Origin: an uncultured Eubacteriales bacterium
GTDB taxonomy: Bacteria; Bacillota; Clostridia; Oscillospirales; Acutalibacteraceae
DNA length: 64,000 bases
Assembly: GCA_910584745.1 (NCBI GenBank)
Contig: CAJUDG010000005.1
Coordinates: 1-64,000 of the forward strand
Direction: 5' to 3'
Made by a program: the position numbers and the translations under genes. How positions within the stretch are numbered: position 1 is the first letter of the stretch; each line of letters opens with the position of its first letter. Shown piece after piece: positions 35,515 to 43,661 of this stretch. The notes below the pieces were generated by a model that did not search any database, was not told the origin of the DNA, and saw nothing but the letters and a program-made list of their open reading frames with translations.

Positions 35515-36867
35515 CTACATCCTCATTCCAAAGTTCTCGTTATTATCCATATCCTGCCTAATACCACGCTCTGTTTTCAACCCATGCGCCGCCTTCTTTT
35601 GTTCGATTTTACTCCTGAGTTTGCTGTCGATCTGAGTATTCAGCAGGGATATTTTATTGTCGTAGCTCTTTGAAATTATCTTGCACAGCGCGCTGACCAC
35701 TGAGCGAATCGAACTACCCGCATCAAAATTGTGCGTGGGTTCTGTCTCCATAATCTTCATGGCCAACGTCGCACTCCTGATAACCACGTTCTTGATACTG
35801 CGGAACTCAGGGTTATTCTCCAATGAAACGTCAGGCCCCTTCTTCTCAAAATATAGTGATAATTTCTCTCGATTGACCTTGTTCCACTCGGAATTTAGCC
35901 TTGCAATGCCCTCGTCTTTTGCAAGCTCGGCCACTATTTTGTTGACAGTATCCTTGACATCTTTCGGCAGATAACCATACTGCTTTCGCCCTTTGCAGGT
36001 CTTTAGCTGTGAAGCCAGTTTCAAAAATAGCATGTCTATTTCCGAAGTGGGCGCATATGAGTCGCGGATTTTAGCAAGTAACTTTTCAATTTCCTCCCGG
36101 CTTTCCCTCTTTAGCCGGTCGCGGAGGTCTGTTTCCATCGTGAACAGCTTGTACTGCTCCATCCGAAAGATGTCGTTACCTAGCGCACTTCGCAATTCCG
36201 CAATCCCTTTTTTCGTCAGCCAACCCTGCTTTGTGTCCTTGGAATAGACCAGCAAGTGCATATGGGGATGGTGCGTGGTGTTGTGAAACGCTCCGTACCA
36301 TTGCAGACTACTGATGTCAATTTTCTGAGCCTCGGCTAACTCGGTGACATTTCTCCGCACCAATTCATGCCACGCCTCGGCGTTGTTATAACCCAACCGT
36401 TCCGCATCCTCGCGGTGCAAGCTGATAACGTGTGTCCAGATGATCCCCTTATGCTGACCAACTTCTTCGGCAACTGAATCCAAATCTATCTTGGCATCGC
36501 TTTGGCTGAATAGCCCATGCGATCCTAACTTCTCCACGCCAGGACGCTCTGCCATGTAGCTGACCAGCTTGTCCAGCTCGCCAACGCGGTCGGCATTGCG
36601 CTCGATAAAAGCATCGATGAACTCGCTGGCATTGCTCTTGCTTGGAGTGATTCCGTAGTCATGGTACTCGCCATAATCTTTAACTGATGGGTCAAACTTG
36701 ATGATTTCTACCACCAATCTCTGCTGGCGAACGGTGGCCGGAGAGTTATCAATACCCTCAGCCACCCTCTCCACCCCCTCGCGGGTGCCCATATACTTCA
36801 CCAGATTTGTCGCCGACCGTTTTGGAGAGTTCCGCATATATCTGCTGGTGACAATAATTTTCGCCGT
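35515..36867 (-). CDS. MobP-type relaxase, apparent non-ATG start
   Basis: This conjugative relaxase nicks oriT and pilots the strand. The metal-binding HUH-like motif is HNTTHHPHMHLLV, preceded by IIWTHVISLHREDAERLG, as in Firmicute MobP3-like relaxases. The normal N-terminus AKIIVTSRYMRNSPK is encoded, but the codon at the expected start (36865-36867) reads ACG after TAATT, with GGAGG at proper spacing. The first ATG is ten codons later, inside the conserved start. With ACG the protein has 450 residues. The gene follows the relaxosome gene directly, in one operon. Confidence 0.85.
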   Translation of the reverse strand, partial: TAKIIVTSRYMRNSPKRSATNLVKYMGTREGVERVAEGIDNSPATVRQQRLVVEIIKFDPSVKDYGEYHDYGITPSKSNASEFIDAFIERNADRVGELDKLVSYMAERPGVEKLGSHGLFSQSDAKIDLDSVAEEVGQHKGIIWTHVISLHREDAERLGYNNAEAWHELVRRNVTELAEAQKIDISSLQWYGAFHNTTHHPHMHLLVYSKDTKQGWLTKKGIAELRSALGNDIFRMEQYKLFTMETDLRDRLKRESREEIEKLLAKIRDSYAPTSEIDMLFLKLASQLKTCKGRKQYGYLPKDVKDTVNKIVAELAKDEGIARLNSEWNKVNREKLSLYFEKKGPDVSLENNPEFRSIKNVVIRSATLAMKIMETEPTHNFDAGSSIRSVVSALCKIISKSYDNKISLLNTQIDSKLRSKIEQKKAAHGLKTERGIRQDMDNNENFGMRM

Positions 36868-36869
36868 AA

Positions 36870-37277
36870 TTAGTTACCTCCGTTCTGCCACTCGTTAGCG
36901 TCCTCGAAGGTCAAAATCCCATTCACCCTCGCTATCTCCTGAGCAACATTGCGCCGTATATTTTCTATAGATTCATCTTCGATGTCGTTAACTGCCGCAG
37001 TAATGTTGCTGTTGATCCCCATTTCCACCGCCAGCTTGAACAGCATTTCGCAAACATCTTTGCCGAGGGAACGCACCTCGCTCTTGATTGCTCCCGCCAA
37101 CATGGGTGCCAAGAAATTGATGTTTTTCTGTTGCCTGAGGTAACCAATGTAGAACTCCACCGCCTTGCAAACAAAATCTCCTTTCGACGTAGCGTTCGCC
37201 TCCGGCAGCATTTCCTCTATCTCTGCGACCATCGATGGCCGCATCCAGTACGCATATTTTTGCTTTTTCTCGCTCAA
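36870..37277 (-). CDS. relaxosome accessory protein (MobC/ribbon-helix-helix-like)
   Basis: This 135-residue protein starts at TTG 37277 (MSEKKQKYAYWMRPSM) after GGAGCG. The basic N-terminal segment and SKGDFVCKAVEFYIGYL helix resemble small DNA-binding partners of MobP relaxases, which hold oriT for nicking. The stop codon lies directly before the relaxase start region. The gene and a candidate oriT region upstream support a mobilization module. The family assignment is by pattern and context only. Confidence 0.7.
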   Translation of the reverse strand: MSEKKQKYAYWMRPSMVAEIEEMLPEANATSKGDFVCKAVEFYIGYLRQQKNINFLAPMLAGAIKSEVRSLGKDVCEMLFKLAVEMGINSNITAAVNDIEDESIENIRRNVAQEIARVNGILTFEDANEWQNGGN

Positions 37278-37596
37278 AAGCGCTCCGTTCCGACCGACCC
37301 CTGATTTCAGAGGCCGGTAATTCCTAATTTTTCCCTAACGACCGGCTCTGCCGGACGATGTCATCCGCGCGGTAGACCCCGCGCTTTAACCTGCTTGTCT
37401 TTTTGACGGTTTTCTGCGCCATTTTGGGCTGGATATTCTTCCATAACTCTGCTTATTTGCATATTCTCCGCCCTGACCGATGCCCTTCACAAATCGTCAC
37501 AAATGGCCTCACAGGCTGTTCTGGTACTGGTTGCCACTAACTTCCTCGACCCCGGCCCAAATCGCCTGACACGGCCCTCACAGGGGCCGCAAACGT
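37278..37596 (-). other. 319-bp gap, candidate oriT region
   Basis: No gene is supported between the relaxosome gene and the HTH gene. Hairpins are present: CCGGC/GCCGG with a TCT loop at 37342-37354, next to a TTTTTCCCTAACG run, and GGCCC/GGGCC at about 37574-37589. Origins of transfer of MobP systems often combine such a hairpin with an adjacent nick site upstream of the relaxosome gene. The location is suggestive; the nick site was not identified. Confidence 0.4.
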
Positions 37597-37959
37597 TTAC
37601 CTGGATAGCTGGCACTCGTTGTGGTACTTGATTGCTCCCTGAATGGGGAGAATCGTGAAAATCAAATTGCCATTGCGAACCTGCCCACTCTCAGATTCAT
37701 ACTTTGTCGGCTCTGCCAGGATAAGCGTTTTGTACTCCAGCTCCCGCACATATTTCCGTACGGTGTTCTCGCTCATGCCCACAGCCTTGCCAATAGTTTT
37801 GTAGCTTGGCCAGCACTGATGCGACTTCCTGTCCTCGCAAAACACAAGGTATGCGTAGACCGCCAGTTCACCCGCTGACAATCCTAAACCGAAAATAGCG
37901 TTAGGCAGAGGAAAGAAGTTCTTTGCTCCGCTGCATGATGCTTTCAAGAAATTACTCAT
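37597..37959 (-). CDS. helix-turn-helix protein of the mobile element
   Basis: This 120-residue protein has a winged helix-turn-helix of the HTH_36 type: LSAGELAVYAYLVFCEDRK, then CWPSYKTIGKAVGMSENTVRKYVRELEYK. Such proteins are common beside excisionase-like genes in integrated elements and may act as replication-initiator-like or regulatory factors. GGAGG lies 8 nt before the ATG inside the end of the preceding excisionase gene, overlapping it by 8 bp. Its target is unknown. Confidence 0.8.
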   Translation of the reverse strand: MSNFLKASCSGAKNFFPLPNAIFGLGLSAGELAVYAYLVFCEDRKSHQCWPSYKTIGKAVGMSENTVRKYVRELEYKTLILAEPTKYESESGQVRNGNLIFTILPIQGAIKYHNECQLSR

Positions 37960-38167
37960 GTTCCATACCTCCTGTCTGTTCCTCGACCCACGAGAGAAAT
38001 TTCTCCTTGGGAACTACCAGGCGCGAACCGATTCGCAACACAGGAAAGTCCTCCTGATGCAGCAACTCATAGGCTCCCGCAACTGAGATTCCCAAGATTT
38101 CTGCCACTGTTTTCGCGTTGAGAAACAGTGGCAGTTCGTCGTAGCTTTTAAACTTTGATTGAACCAC
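37952..38167 (-). CDS. excisionase-like MerR-type DNA-binding protein
   Basis: This 71-residue protein starts at GTG 38167 after AGGAGG. The whole length is one helix-turn-helix excisionase domain (FLNAKTVAEILGISVAGAYELLHQEDFPVLRIGSRLVVPKEKFLSWVEEQ), as in Xis proteins of integrated elements. It would bend DNA at the attachment sites to favour excision or regulate the operon. It heads the minus-strand operon xis-HTH-mob-relaxase. With the integrase disabled, its excision role may be lost. Confidence 0.88.
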   Translation of the reverse strand: MVQSKFKSYDELPLFLNAKTVAEILGISVAGAYELLHQEDFPVLRIGSRLVVPKEKFLSWVEEQTGGMEHE

Positions 38168-38253
38168 TCCGCACCTCCTAAAAAATGTCTTGACTTTTCT
38201 GTTCGCTTGCTGTAGACTAACTCTTAAAGACAGTTTGATTTGCCGACCGTCTT

Positions 38254-38282
38254 ATGGTAACACATGACAATTCATTTGTCAA
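38254..38282 (-). promoter_or_regulatory. promoter and palindromic operator of the mobilization operon
   Basis: On the minus strand TTGACA (38277-38282), a 17-nt spacer and TACCAT (38254-38259) form a promoter for the excisionase operon. The palindrome TGACAA-N5-TTGTCA (38265-38281) covers the -35 and spacer, so a repressor bound there would block it, and it lies in the divergent gap to the gene at 38330. Confidence 0.65.
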
Positions 38283-38329
38283 GGACAATTTCAAAAACAT
38301 TTTTAATTTTCAAAAGGAGCGTAATCGGA

Positions 38330-39301
38330 ATGGCTGACTATCTGTTCTACACCTACTTTGAAAAGGGCCGCGAGTATTTCGTCTACAAAGATTTGACGTT
38401 TGAGCGCTCACACAAAAAAGAAAAGGACTTCCCATTTCTGGAAAGCCTCTTGCGGTTCACGTACTTGGACATCTGGCCGATGGAGGATTTGTTCAAGCAA
38501 ATGGACAAGGCCCTGCTGAATTTCTATCGGGAGCGCGACTTCGATTCGCAGGCTGCTGTGATGGGAACTCTGGAGGAGCTGGCAAAGAAACACATCTATT
38601 TCGAGTTCCTGCGTCTCGATTGGCAGGCGCGTTTCCGCTATATGGATTATCACCCGGACGCGGACGTGTACAAACATCTCCCACACAAGCAGTTGCGGCA
38701 CATCCCAAGTGACCTTGACACTCTGCAAAAACAAGTTATGCGGTTGTTTGAAGATGTGCTGGACATCGATGACGGCAAGAAGAAACCTGTTCATGAAAAG
38801 TTGCAAGCGTATCTGGACAAAGAGAAAAGAGAGTCGCTCTACGCCTACCAGTTCAGACCAATCTCCACCATGTATGAGCGAACCAGCAGCGGCAGTTTCG
38901 CCGAAGTCCTTCACCCAACTTCCCTATCTGACCTCGTAGAGTTCTCCCTCCGCGAGTGCGTCAAGCGGGAACAGCGTATGCGTATCTGCTCCTACTGCGG
39001 CAAATATTTTGCGATCCCCCGGCGCAACACGGCGGAGTTCTGCAACCTGACTGTTGACGAGAACGGACACACTTGCAGAGAGGTCGGCGCGGTAAAGCGT
39101 TGGGCGGAGAAGAAAAACTCAGACGAGCTGTTTAAGGAGTACCGGCGGGAGTACAAGAAACGCTTTAACTGGATCAAGGCTGGGAGGATCAGCCCCGGCG
39201 CGTTCTACGCTTGGAGCGCCACGGCGAAGGGCAAGCGGGACGAGTGTGCCACAGGCAAAATGGCCTTTGAGGAGTTCAAGGAGTGGCTGAGTCAATCATA
39301 A
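38330..39301 (+). CDS. DUF6076-like zinc-finger protein
   Basis: This 323-residue protein starts at ATG 38330 after AAAAGGAGC; an in-frame upstream ATG is rejected. The C-terminal part has a putative zinc site (ICSYCGKYF, then EFCN and GHTCREVG) followed by a basic helix rich in Lys and Arg. The pattern resembles DUF6076 proteins that ride on Clostridial mobile elements. It is divergent from the excisionase operon and probably the last cargo gene I can assign to the element. Function unknown. Confidence 0.7.
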   Translation: MADYLFYTYFEKGREYFVYKDLTFERSHKKEKDFPFLESLLRFTYLDIWPMEDLFKQMDKALLNFYRERDFDSQAAVMGTLEELAKKHIYFEFLRLDWQARFRYMDYHPDADVYKHLPHKQLRHIPSDLDTLQKQVMRLFEDVLDIDDGKKKPVHEKLQAYLDKEKRESLYAYQFRPISTMYERTSSGSFAEVLHPTSLSDLVEFSLRECVKREQRMRICSYCGKYFAIPRRNTAEFCNLTVDENGHTCREVGAVKRWAEKKNSDELFKEYRREYKKRFNWIKAGRISPGAFYAWSATAKGKRDECATGKMAFEEFKEWLSQS

Positions 39302-39350
39302 ACCGCTTTTCTTTGCTTTGCGGCGCAGATTTTGATGGGAGGTATACCCC

Positions 39351-40382
39351 ATGACCGCTGACTTCACCCGTATACTAGGGGAATCCTACAGGCAGGAGGT
39401 ATCTCGTCTAGACCGAATCCTCCCCACTCTAATGCCCGACGAGTACCGCCTAACCCCAGACATGGAGCGCTCCATTTCCAACGGCACCTACCAATTCCCG
39501 GACGCCGGCGAGTCGCACACCGACAAGCGCGTTCTCACCCGCAAACAGGACTATTTCTCCGCAAAGGTGCACGTGCGGCGCACACCTCTCTACTTCCACC
39601 GACATGAGTTTGTGGAGATGCTCTATATGTACCGGGGCCGGTGCCGCCAATTTATCGGGAACCTGGGCACTTGCGTCACGCTCCATGAGGGCGACGTATT
39701 CCTGCTGAACCAGAACGTCACCCATGCCCTTTTGCAGGAGGACGAGAGCGCAGTGCTTATCAAAATAATCATCCCAACAGGTACGCTCTCCCAGAATTTC
39801 CTCCGAAAGCTTGGCGGACAGCAGGCCGGGTTCTGGACAGGCATCGGGGAGTATTACCACTATCTGCACTATACCGGCTGTACTGCCGATGAGAAATTGT
39901 TTGTGGAACGCATGATGGCTGAATACTATAGCCAAAACCCATGTAAAGAAATAGCCGAAGCCAGTTGGTTACAGCTCATGCTCATTGCCCTTTCCAGACG
40001 GGAAGGGGATGAACGCTGGTATAAGTTGGGGCACAGTTCAGTGGATATGGGGCGCATCACTGAGTATGTCTATGAGCACAGCGAGACCGTGACTTTGGAG
40101 GAGCTTGCCCGAGTCTTTTCATTCAGCCCCAGCTATCTCAGCCGTGTGATCAAGGAAGGCTGCGGCATGAATTTCCTTGACCTGTTGCGGGAGTGCCGGC
40201 TTGAAAAAGCTACCGCCCTGCTAACAGCTACAAATTATCCTATTGGGGAAATAGCGGAGCTTGTGGGTTATAGCAGTGCTGCCTCGGTCTACCAGGGCAT
40301 GAGGGAGAAATTCGGTATGTCACCCACGGAGTACAGGGATAATTATGGTCAAATCAATAGAGAGCATACCACAAATGAATAG
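39351..40382 (+). CDS. AraC-family transcriptional regulator with cupin domain
   Basis: This 343-residue regulator has an N-terminal cupin-like sensing domain (about 75-170; HRHEFVEMLYMYRGRCRQF) and two AraC helix-turn-helix motifs at the end (about 235-335; FSFSPSYLSRVIKEGCG, LVGYSSAASVYQGMREKFG). GGGAGGTATACCCC precedes the ATG. It is followed by a MATE exporter gene, a common regulator-pump pairing. The inducer is unknown. Confidence 0.93.
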   Translation: MTADFTRILGESYRQEVSRLDRILPTLMPDEYRLTPDMERSISNGTYQFPDAGESHTDKRVLTRKQDYFSAKVHVRRTPLYFHRHEFVEMLYMYRGRCRQFIGNLGTCVTLHEGDVFLLNQNVTHALLQEDESAVLIKIIIPTGTLSQNFLRKLGGQQAGFWTGIGEYYHYLHYTGCTADEKLFVERMMAEYYSQNPCKEIAEASWLQLMLIALSRREGDERWYKLGHSSVDMGRITEYVYEHSETVTLEELARVFSFSPSYLSRVIKEGCGMNFLDLLRECRLEKATALLTATNYPIGEIAELVGYSSAASVYQGMREKFGMSPTEYRDNYGQINREHTTNE

Positions 40383-40393
40383 ATAGACAAAGC

Positions 40394-40430
40394 TCCCCCT
40401 TGCTGATAAAATAAGCTTGGCAAGGGGGGA
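40394..40430 (+). terminator. terminator-like hairpin overlapping the next gene's ribosome-binding site
   Basis: TCCCCCTTGC pairs with GCAAGGGGGGA and is followed by TTTT. The 3' arm is also the ribosome-binding site for GTG 40436. It can stop the AraC transcript and, in read-through mRNA, mask MATE translation. Confidence 0.7.
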
Positions 40431-40435
40431 TTTTC

Positions 40436-41764
40436 GTGCGTAATAAGCTGGAGGGCCCGGTGGGACGGCTCATGCTCTCGCTCTGCACCCAGACCACATT
40501 TTCACTTCTGCTGTACCATGCGTACAGCCTGACGGACACCTTCTTCGTCGCAAACGGCGTTGACGGCACAGCCAGCGGCGCGGTGGGCATATTTGCCCCG
40601 GTGCTGACGCTGGTGAACGGTATCAGCTCTACCCTGGGCACAGGCGGCGGGTCGGTGATATCCCGGCGGCTGGGAGAGGGAGAGAACTTAAAGTGTCGTC
40701 GGGTGGTGGGGTGCATGATGTTCGTATGGCTGTTGAGCTCAACTATTATAACCGTTGCCGGGCTGGCGCTTTTGGAGCCGTTGCTGGATGTTTTAGGTTG
40801 TACTTCTGAAATACGCCCATATGCCCTGGACTATGGCAGAATCATGTTGCTGAGCACCGTTGTCAGCACCGGCTTCTCCGGCATTATGCGTGCCCAAGGG
40901 GACATCGGCTATTCAACATTGCAGTGGAGCGGGCCTGTGCTCATAAACCTTGTCCTTGACCCGGTGTTTATCTATGGTTTTCGCTGGGGCATTTCCGGCG
41001 CGGCGCTGGCTACGCTTATCGCCCAGCTTTTCTCGGCGGCAAACAGTATATACTACTTTTTCTTCCGCAAGAAAACGCCCTGCCGGGTGACAATCCGTGA
41101 TATCTGCTGGAACGCGCCCGCCTGTGGGGAGATAGTTTCCGTGGGCCTGCCTGCTTTCCTGGGGAGCCTGGGCGGCTCGCTGGTGGGGACGCTTGGCAAT
41201 CAGGTGCTGGGGGCTGTTGGCGGCACGGCGGCGATTAGCGCCTTTACCATCGTCAGCCGGGTGCAGAGCTTTGCATCCACACCCTTCTCCGGGGTCATGC
41301 AGGGCATCCAGCCCATGCTGGGGTTTGACTTCGGGCGAAAAAACTATGCTCGGATAAAGTGCACGATGAGGTATGCGCTCATATTTGTGCTGGCCTATGG
41401 AGGCTTTGCGGCGGTGACACTGTACTTTGCCTCAGATAAGGTTATAGAGCTGTTTGCCGCGGAACTGCTCAGTCCAGGCGGCACCGCTTTGCGGGTGCTC
41501 TGCTTGGCACTGGTAACTGCCGGGCTCATGCCGATAGTCCAGGCATACTTGCAGGCATTGGGGCGGGGGAGGCAGGTGCTGTTTCTCTCCCTGGGAAGTG
41601 TGTTTCTTATTCGTCTGCCCGCCCTGCTGATGGCTGGAGTGTTTCAGACCGTGGATGGAGTGTGGTGGGCGCTGGTGGCAAGCGATTGGCTCATAGCTCT
41701 GTGGGCCGCGATGAATTACATAAATCTAAGGGGTGCTATAGATGAAAAGCCTGACAAAAAATGA
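40436..41764 (+). CDS. MATE-family efflux transporter
   Basis: This 442-residue protein starts at GTG 40436, just after AAGGGGGG. It has about twelve membrane helices with MATE features in both halves (SLTDTFFVANGVDG, TGFSGIMRAQGDIGYS, TPFSGVMQGIQPMLGFDFGR). It probably exports a toxic compound or metabolite under control of the AraC regulator upstream. It overlaps the following kinase-fold gene by 23 bp, so the two are translationally linked. It is only distantly similar to the MATE at 21034. Confidence 0.94.
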   Translation: MRNKLEGPVGRLMLSLCTQTTFSLLLYHAYSLTDTFFVANGVDGTASGAVGIFAPVLTLVNGISSTLGTGGGSVISRRLGEGENLKCRRVVGCMMFVWLLSSTIITVAGLALLEPLLDVLGCTSEIRPYALDYGRIMLLSTVVSTGFSGIMRAQGDIGYSTLQWSGPVLINLVLDPVFIYGFRWGISGAALATLIAQLFSAANSIYYFFFRKKTPCRVTIRDICWNAPACGEIVSVGLPAFLGSLGGSLVGTLGNQVLGAVGGTAAISAFTIVSRVQSFASTPFSGVMQGIQPMLGFDFGRKNYARIKCTMRYALIFVLAYGGFAAVTLYFASDKVIELFAAELLSPGGTALRVLCLALVTAGLMPIVQAYLQALGRGRQVLFLSLGSVFLIRLPALLMAGVFQTVDGVWWALVASDWLIALWAAMNYINLRGAIDEKPDKK

Positions 41765-42701
41765 ACAGAGCCGGGAAACCATTCAGCGTATGGCAGAATA
41801 CTGCTTTCCAGGCAGAAAGATGACGGGTTATACGGAGCTTACCGAGGGCTACTTCAACGTGGCCTACGAGGTGGAGCTTGACAATACTGAACATATCATC
41901 TTGAAGGTCGCGCCTACTCCCGGTGCCAGAGTAATGACCTACGAGCGCAACATTATGTACAGTGAGGTGGAGGCCATGAAGGCCGCTAAAGCCGCGGGCT
42001 TACCGGCACCGGCGGTACTTGCATATGATGACAGCCGCACTATATGTGGGTCAACCTATTTTTTCATGGAGAAACTGCCCGGACGGAGCCTAAACGCCAT
42101 AAAAAGCAGTTTGACTGAAAGGGAGATTGCAGAAATTAACCGGCAGGTGGGGTCTATAAACCGCAAAATAAATGACATTATGTGTCCCTGTTTTGGCTAT
42201 CCTGGACAGACGGAGTTCCAGGGAGATGAGTGGTTCCCGGTATTCCGCAAAATGCTGGAGGCAGGGGTTCGAGACGCTGAGAATGGTCATGTGGACGTTA
42301 AGATAAACATTGACAGGCTTTGGCAGGTTCTTGAGCATGACCGCTCAATATTCGAGGAAGTCTCCGAGCCCCGGCTTGTGCATTGGGACTGCTGGGACGG
42401 CAACATCTTTGTGGAGAATGGAAGGGTCACCGGCATCATCGACTGGGAGCGGAGCCTCTGGGCTGACCCGCTGATGGAGGTAGGGTTCCGCACATATGCG
42501 CAGAATACAGACTTCCTGGCGGGGTACGGAATGGGGGAACTGACGGCAAATCAACAGCGGCGGGCGCTGTGGTATGACATATATCTGATGTTGCTGGTGT
42601 CGCTGGAGTGTGAGTACAGGCAGTATGAAACGATGGATATGTATGAGTGGTCAACAGGTGTTTTGGCGCGGCAGTTTGAGAAATTGGGGGAAGTGCTATG
42701 A
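41742..42701 (+). CDS. aminoglycoside-phosphotransferase-fold kinase
   Basis: This 319-residue enzyme has the APH/choline-kinase fold. A nucleotide loop sits near TEGYFNVAYEVE, the ATP-binding lysine is in IILKVAPTP, the catalytic loop reads HWDCWDGNIF and the Mg site is IIDWERS. Relatives phosphorylate aminoglycosides, macrolides, choline or sugars. Its 23-bp overlap with a MATE gene could suggest a resistance pair, but neither the substrate nor resistance can be inferred from the motifs alone. Confidence 0.9.
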   Translation: MKSLTKNEQSRETIQRMAEYCFPGRKMTGYTELTEGYFNVAYEVELDNTEHIILKVAPTPGARVMTYERNIMYSEVEAMKAAKAAGLPAPAVLAYDDSRTICGSTYFFMEKLPGRSLNAIKSSLTEREIAEINRQVGSINRKINDIMCPCFGYPGQTEFQGDEWFPVFRKMLEAGVRDAENGHVDVKINIDRLWQVLEHDRSIFEEVSEPRLVHWDCWDGNIFVENGRVTGIIDWERSLWADPLMEVGFRTYAQNTDFLAGYGMGELTANQQRRALWYDIYLMLLVSLECEYRQYETMDMYEWSTGVLARQFEKLGEVL

Positions 42702-42873
42702 CAAAAGATGAACTGATTAAGGCAGGTTCCATGGTGCTGGCAGTTATGGCACACATACATATCGTATTGAAGACCTGGTAAGCAATATTTTGATGGCAAA
42801 CCGGAGCCAGGTCTTTAACGATTGGTGGCAGAGAAAGACTGGCTCGACTATCAGCGACGTTTGTTGGTATTGA
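42698..42873 (+). pseudogene. frameshifted remnant of a small gene
   Basis: An ATG at 42698 overlaps the kinase stop (ATGA) and opens a 27-codon frame ending at 42781 (MTKDELIKAG). A second frame picks up near 42747 and continues with coding-like sequence (THTYRIEDLVSN, FNDWWQRKTG) to a TGA at 42873. Together they look like one gene broken by a frameshift. No family is recognised. Confidence 0.35.
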
Positions 42874-42898
42874 CCTGGTCTAAAGAAAATCTTAATCT
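42870..42898 (+). promoter_or_regulatory. putative promoter of the vanR-like gene
   Basis: TTGACC (42870-42875), a 17-nt spacer and TAATCT (42893-42898) lie about 70 nt before ATG 42969. A short direct repeat AATCTT-AATCTT covers the -10 region and might bind the regulator itself. Confidence 0.5.
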
Positions 42899-42968
42899 TT
42901 CCTCAAGAAAAAATCATTGCGAAGGGATGTGAAATCCAGTACAATAAAGAAAACAGGAGGTGCCGCCA

Positions 42969-43661
42969 ATGCCCGAGAAAATTCTGATTGTGGACGATGA
43001 AAGGGAGATCGCTGATCTGGTAGAGCTATACCTGAAAAATGAAAACTATAACGTACACAAATTTTATTCCGCGAGGGATGCCATCGCCTGCATCGAATCA
43101 ACCGAGCTGGATCTGGCAATTTTGGACGTGATGCTCCCCGGCGCCAGCGGTTTCGACATCTGCCAGAAGATCCGGGAGAGCCGCAATTACCCGGTGATCA
43201 TGCTGACAGCGAAAATAGAGGAGACCGACAAGATCAACGGTCTGACCCTGGGCGCGGACGACTACATTACCAAGCCCTTCCGGCCCCTGGAGCTGGTGGC
43301 CCGGGTGAAAGCCCAGCTGCGCCGCTACAAGCGCTATAACCCCGGCATGGCAACTGTCCAGGAGCCAGACGAGCTTGAACACGGAGGGCTCTCCCTGAAC
43401 GTCAAGACCCACCAGTGCCTGCTGCTTGATAAGCCCCTGCCCCTAACCCCAACCGAGTTCTCCATACTGCGAATCCTGTTGGAAAATAATGGCCAAGTGG
43501 TCAGTGCCGAAGAGCTTTTCCATCAGATTTGGAAGGACGAATATTATACCAAGTCCAATAACACCATCACCGTACACATACGCCACCTGCGGGAAAAGCT
43601 GGGGGAGAGCGCCGGGTACATCAAAACTATATGGGGAGTGGGGTATAAAATTGAAGCATAA
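42969..43661 (+). CDS. vanR: VanR-like OmpR-family response regulator
   Basis: This 230-residue regulator has a receiver domain with the acidic pair at 9-10 and phosphoacceptor Asp53 (AILDVMLPG), then a winged-helix DNA-binding domain (about 135-228; TPTEFSILRILLENNGQ). The sequence is of the VanR type. ATG 42969 is 8 nt after AGGAGG; a GTG nine bases upstream is rejected. Its end overlaps the kinase start. The neighbouring kinase and VanY-like carboxypeptidase genes complete a cell-wall response unit, but no resistance ligase is present. Confidence 0.9.
   Translation: MPEKILIVDDEREIADLVELYLKNENYNVHKFYSARDAIACIESTELDLAILDVMLPGASGFDICQKIRESRNYPVIMLTAKIEETDKINGLTLGADDYITKPFRPLELVARVKAQLRRYKRYNPGMATVQEPDELEHGGLSLNVKTHQCLLLDKPLPLTPTEFSILRILLENNGQVVSAEELFHQIWKDEYYTKSNNTITVHIRHLREKLGESAGYIKTIWGVGYKIEA

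Noticed and set aside
41742..42701. Aminoglycoside-resistance gene
   Set aside because: The kinase fold is clear, but the same fold serves many substrates, and nothing in the motifs identifies an antibiotic as substrate.
39302..42960. Right attachment site (copy of the tRNA-Thr 3' end) for the mobilizable element
   Set aside because: I looked for a repeat of the TTCGAATCTGGATAGCAGC segment and saw none by eye; the right boundary is therefore left open.
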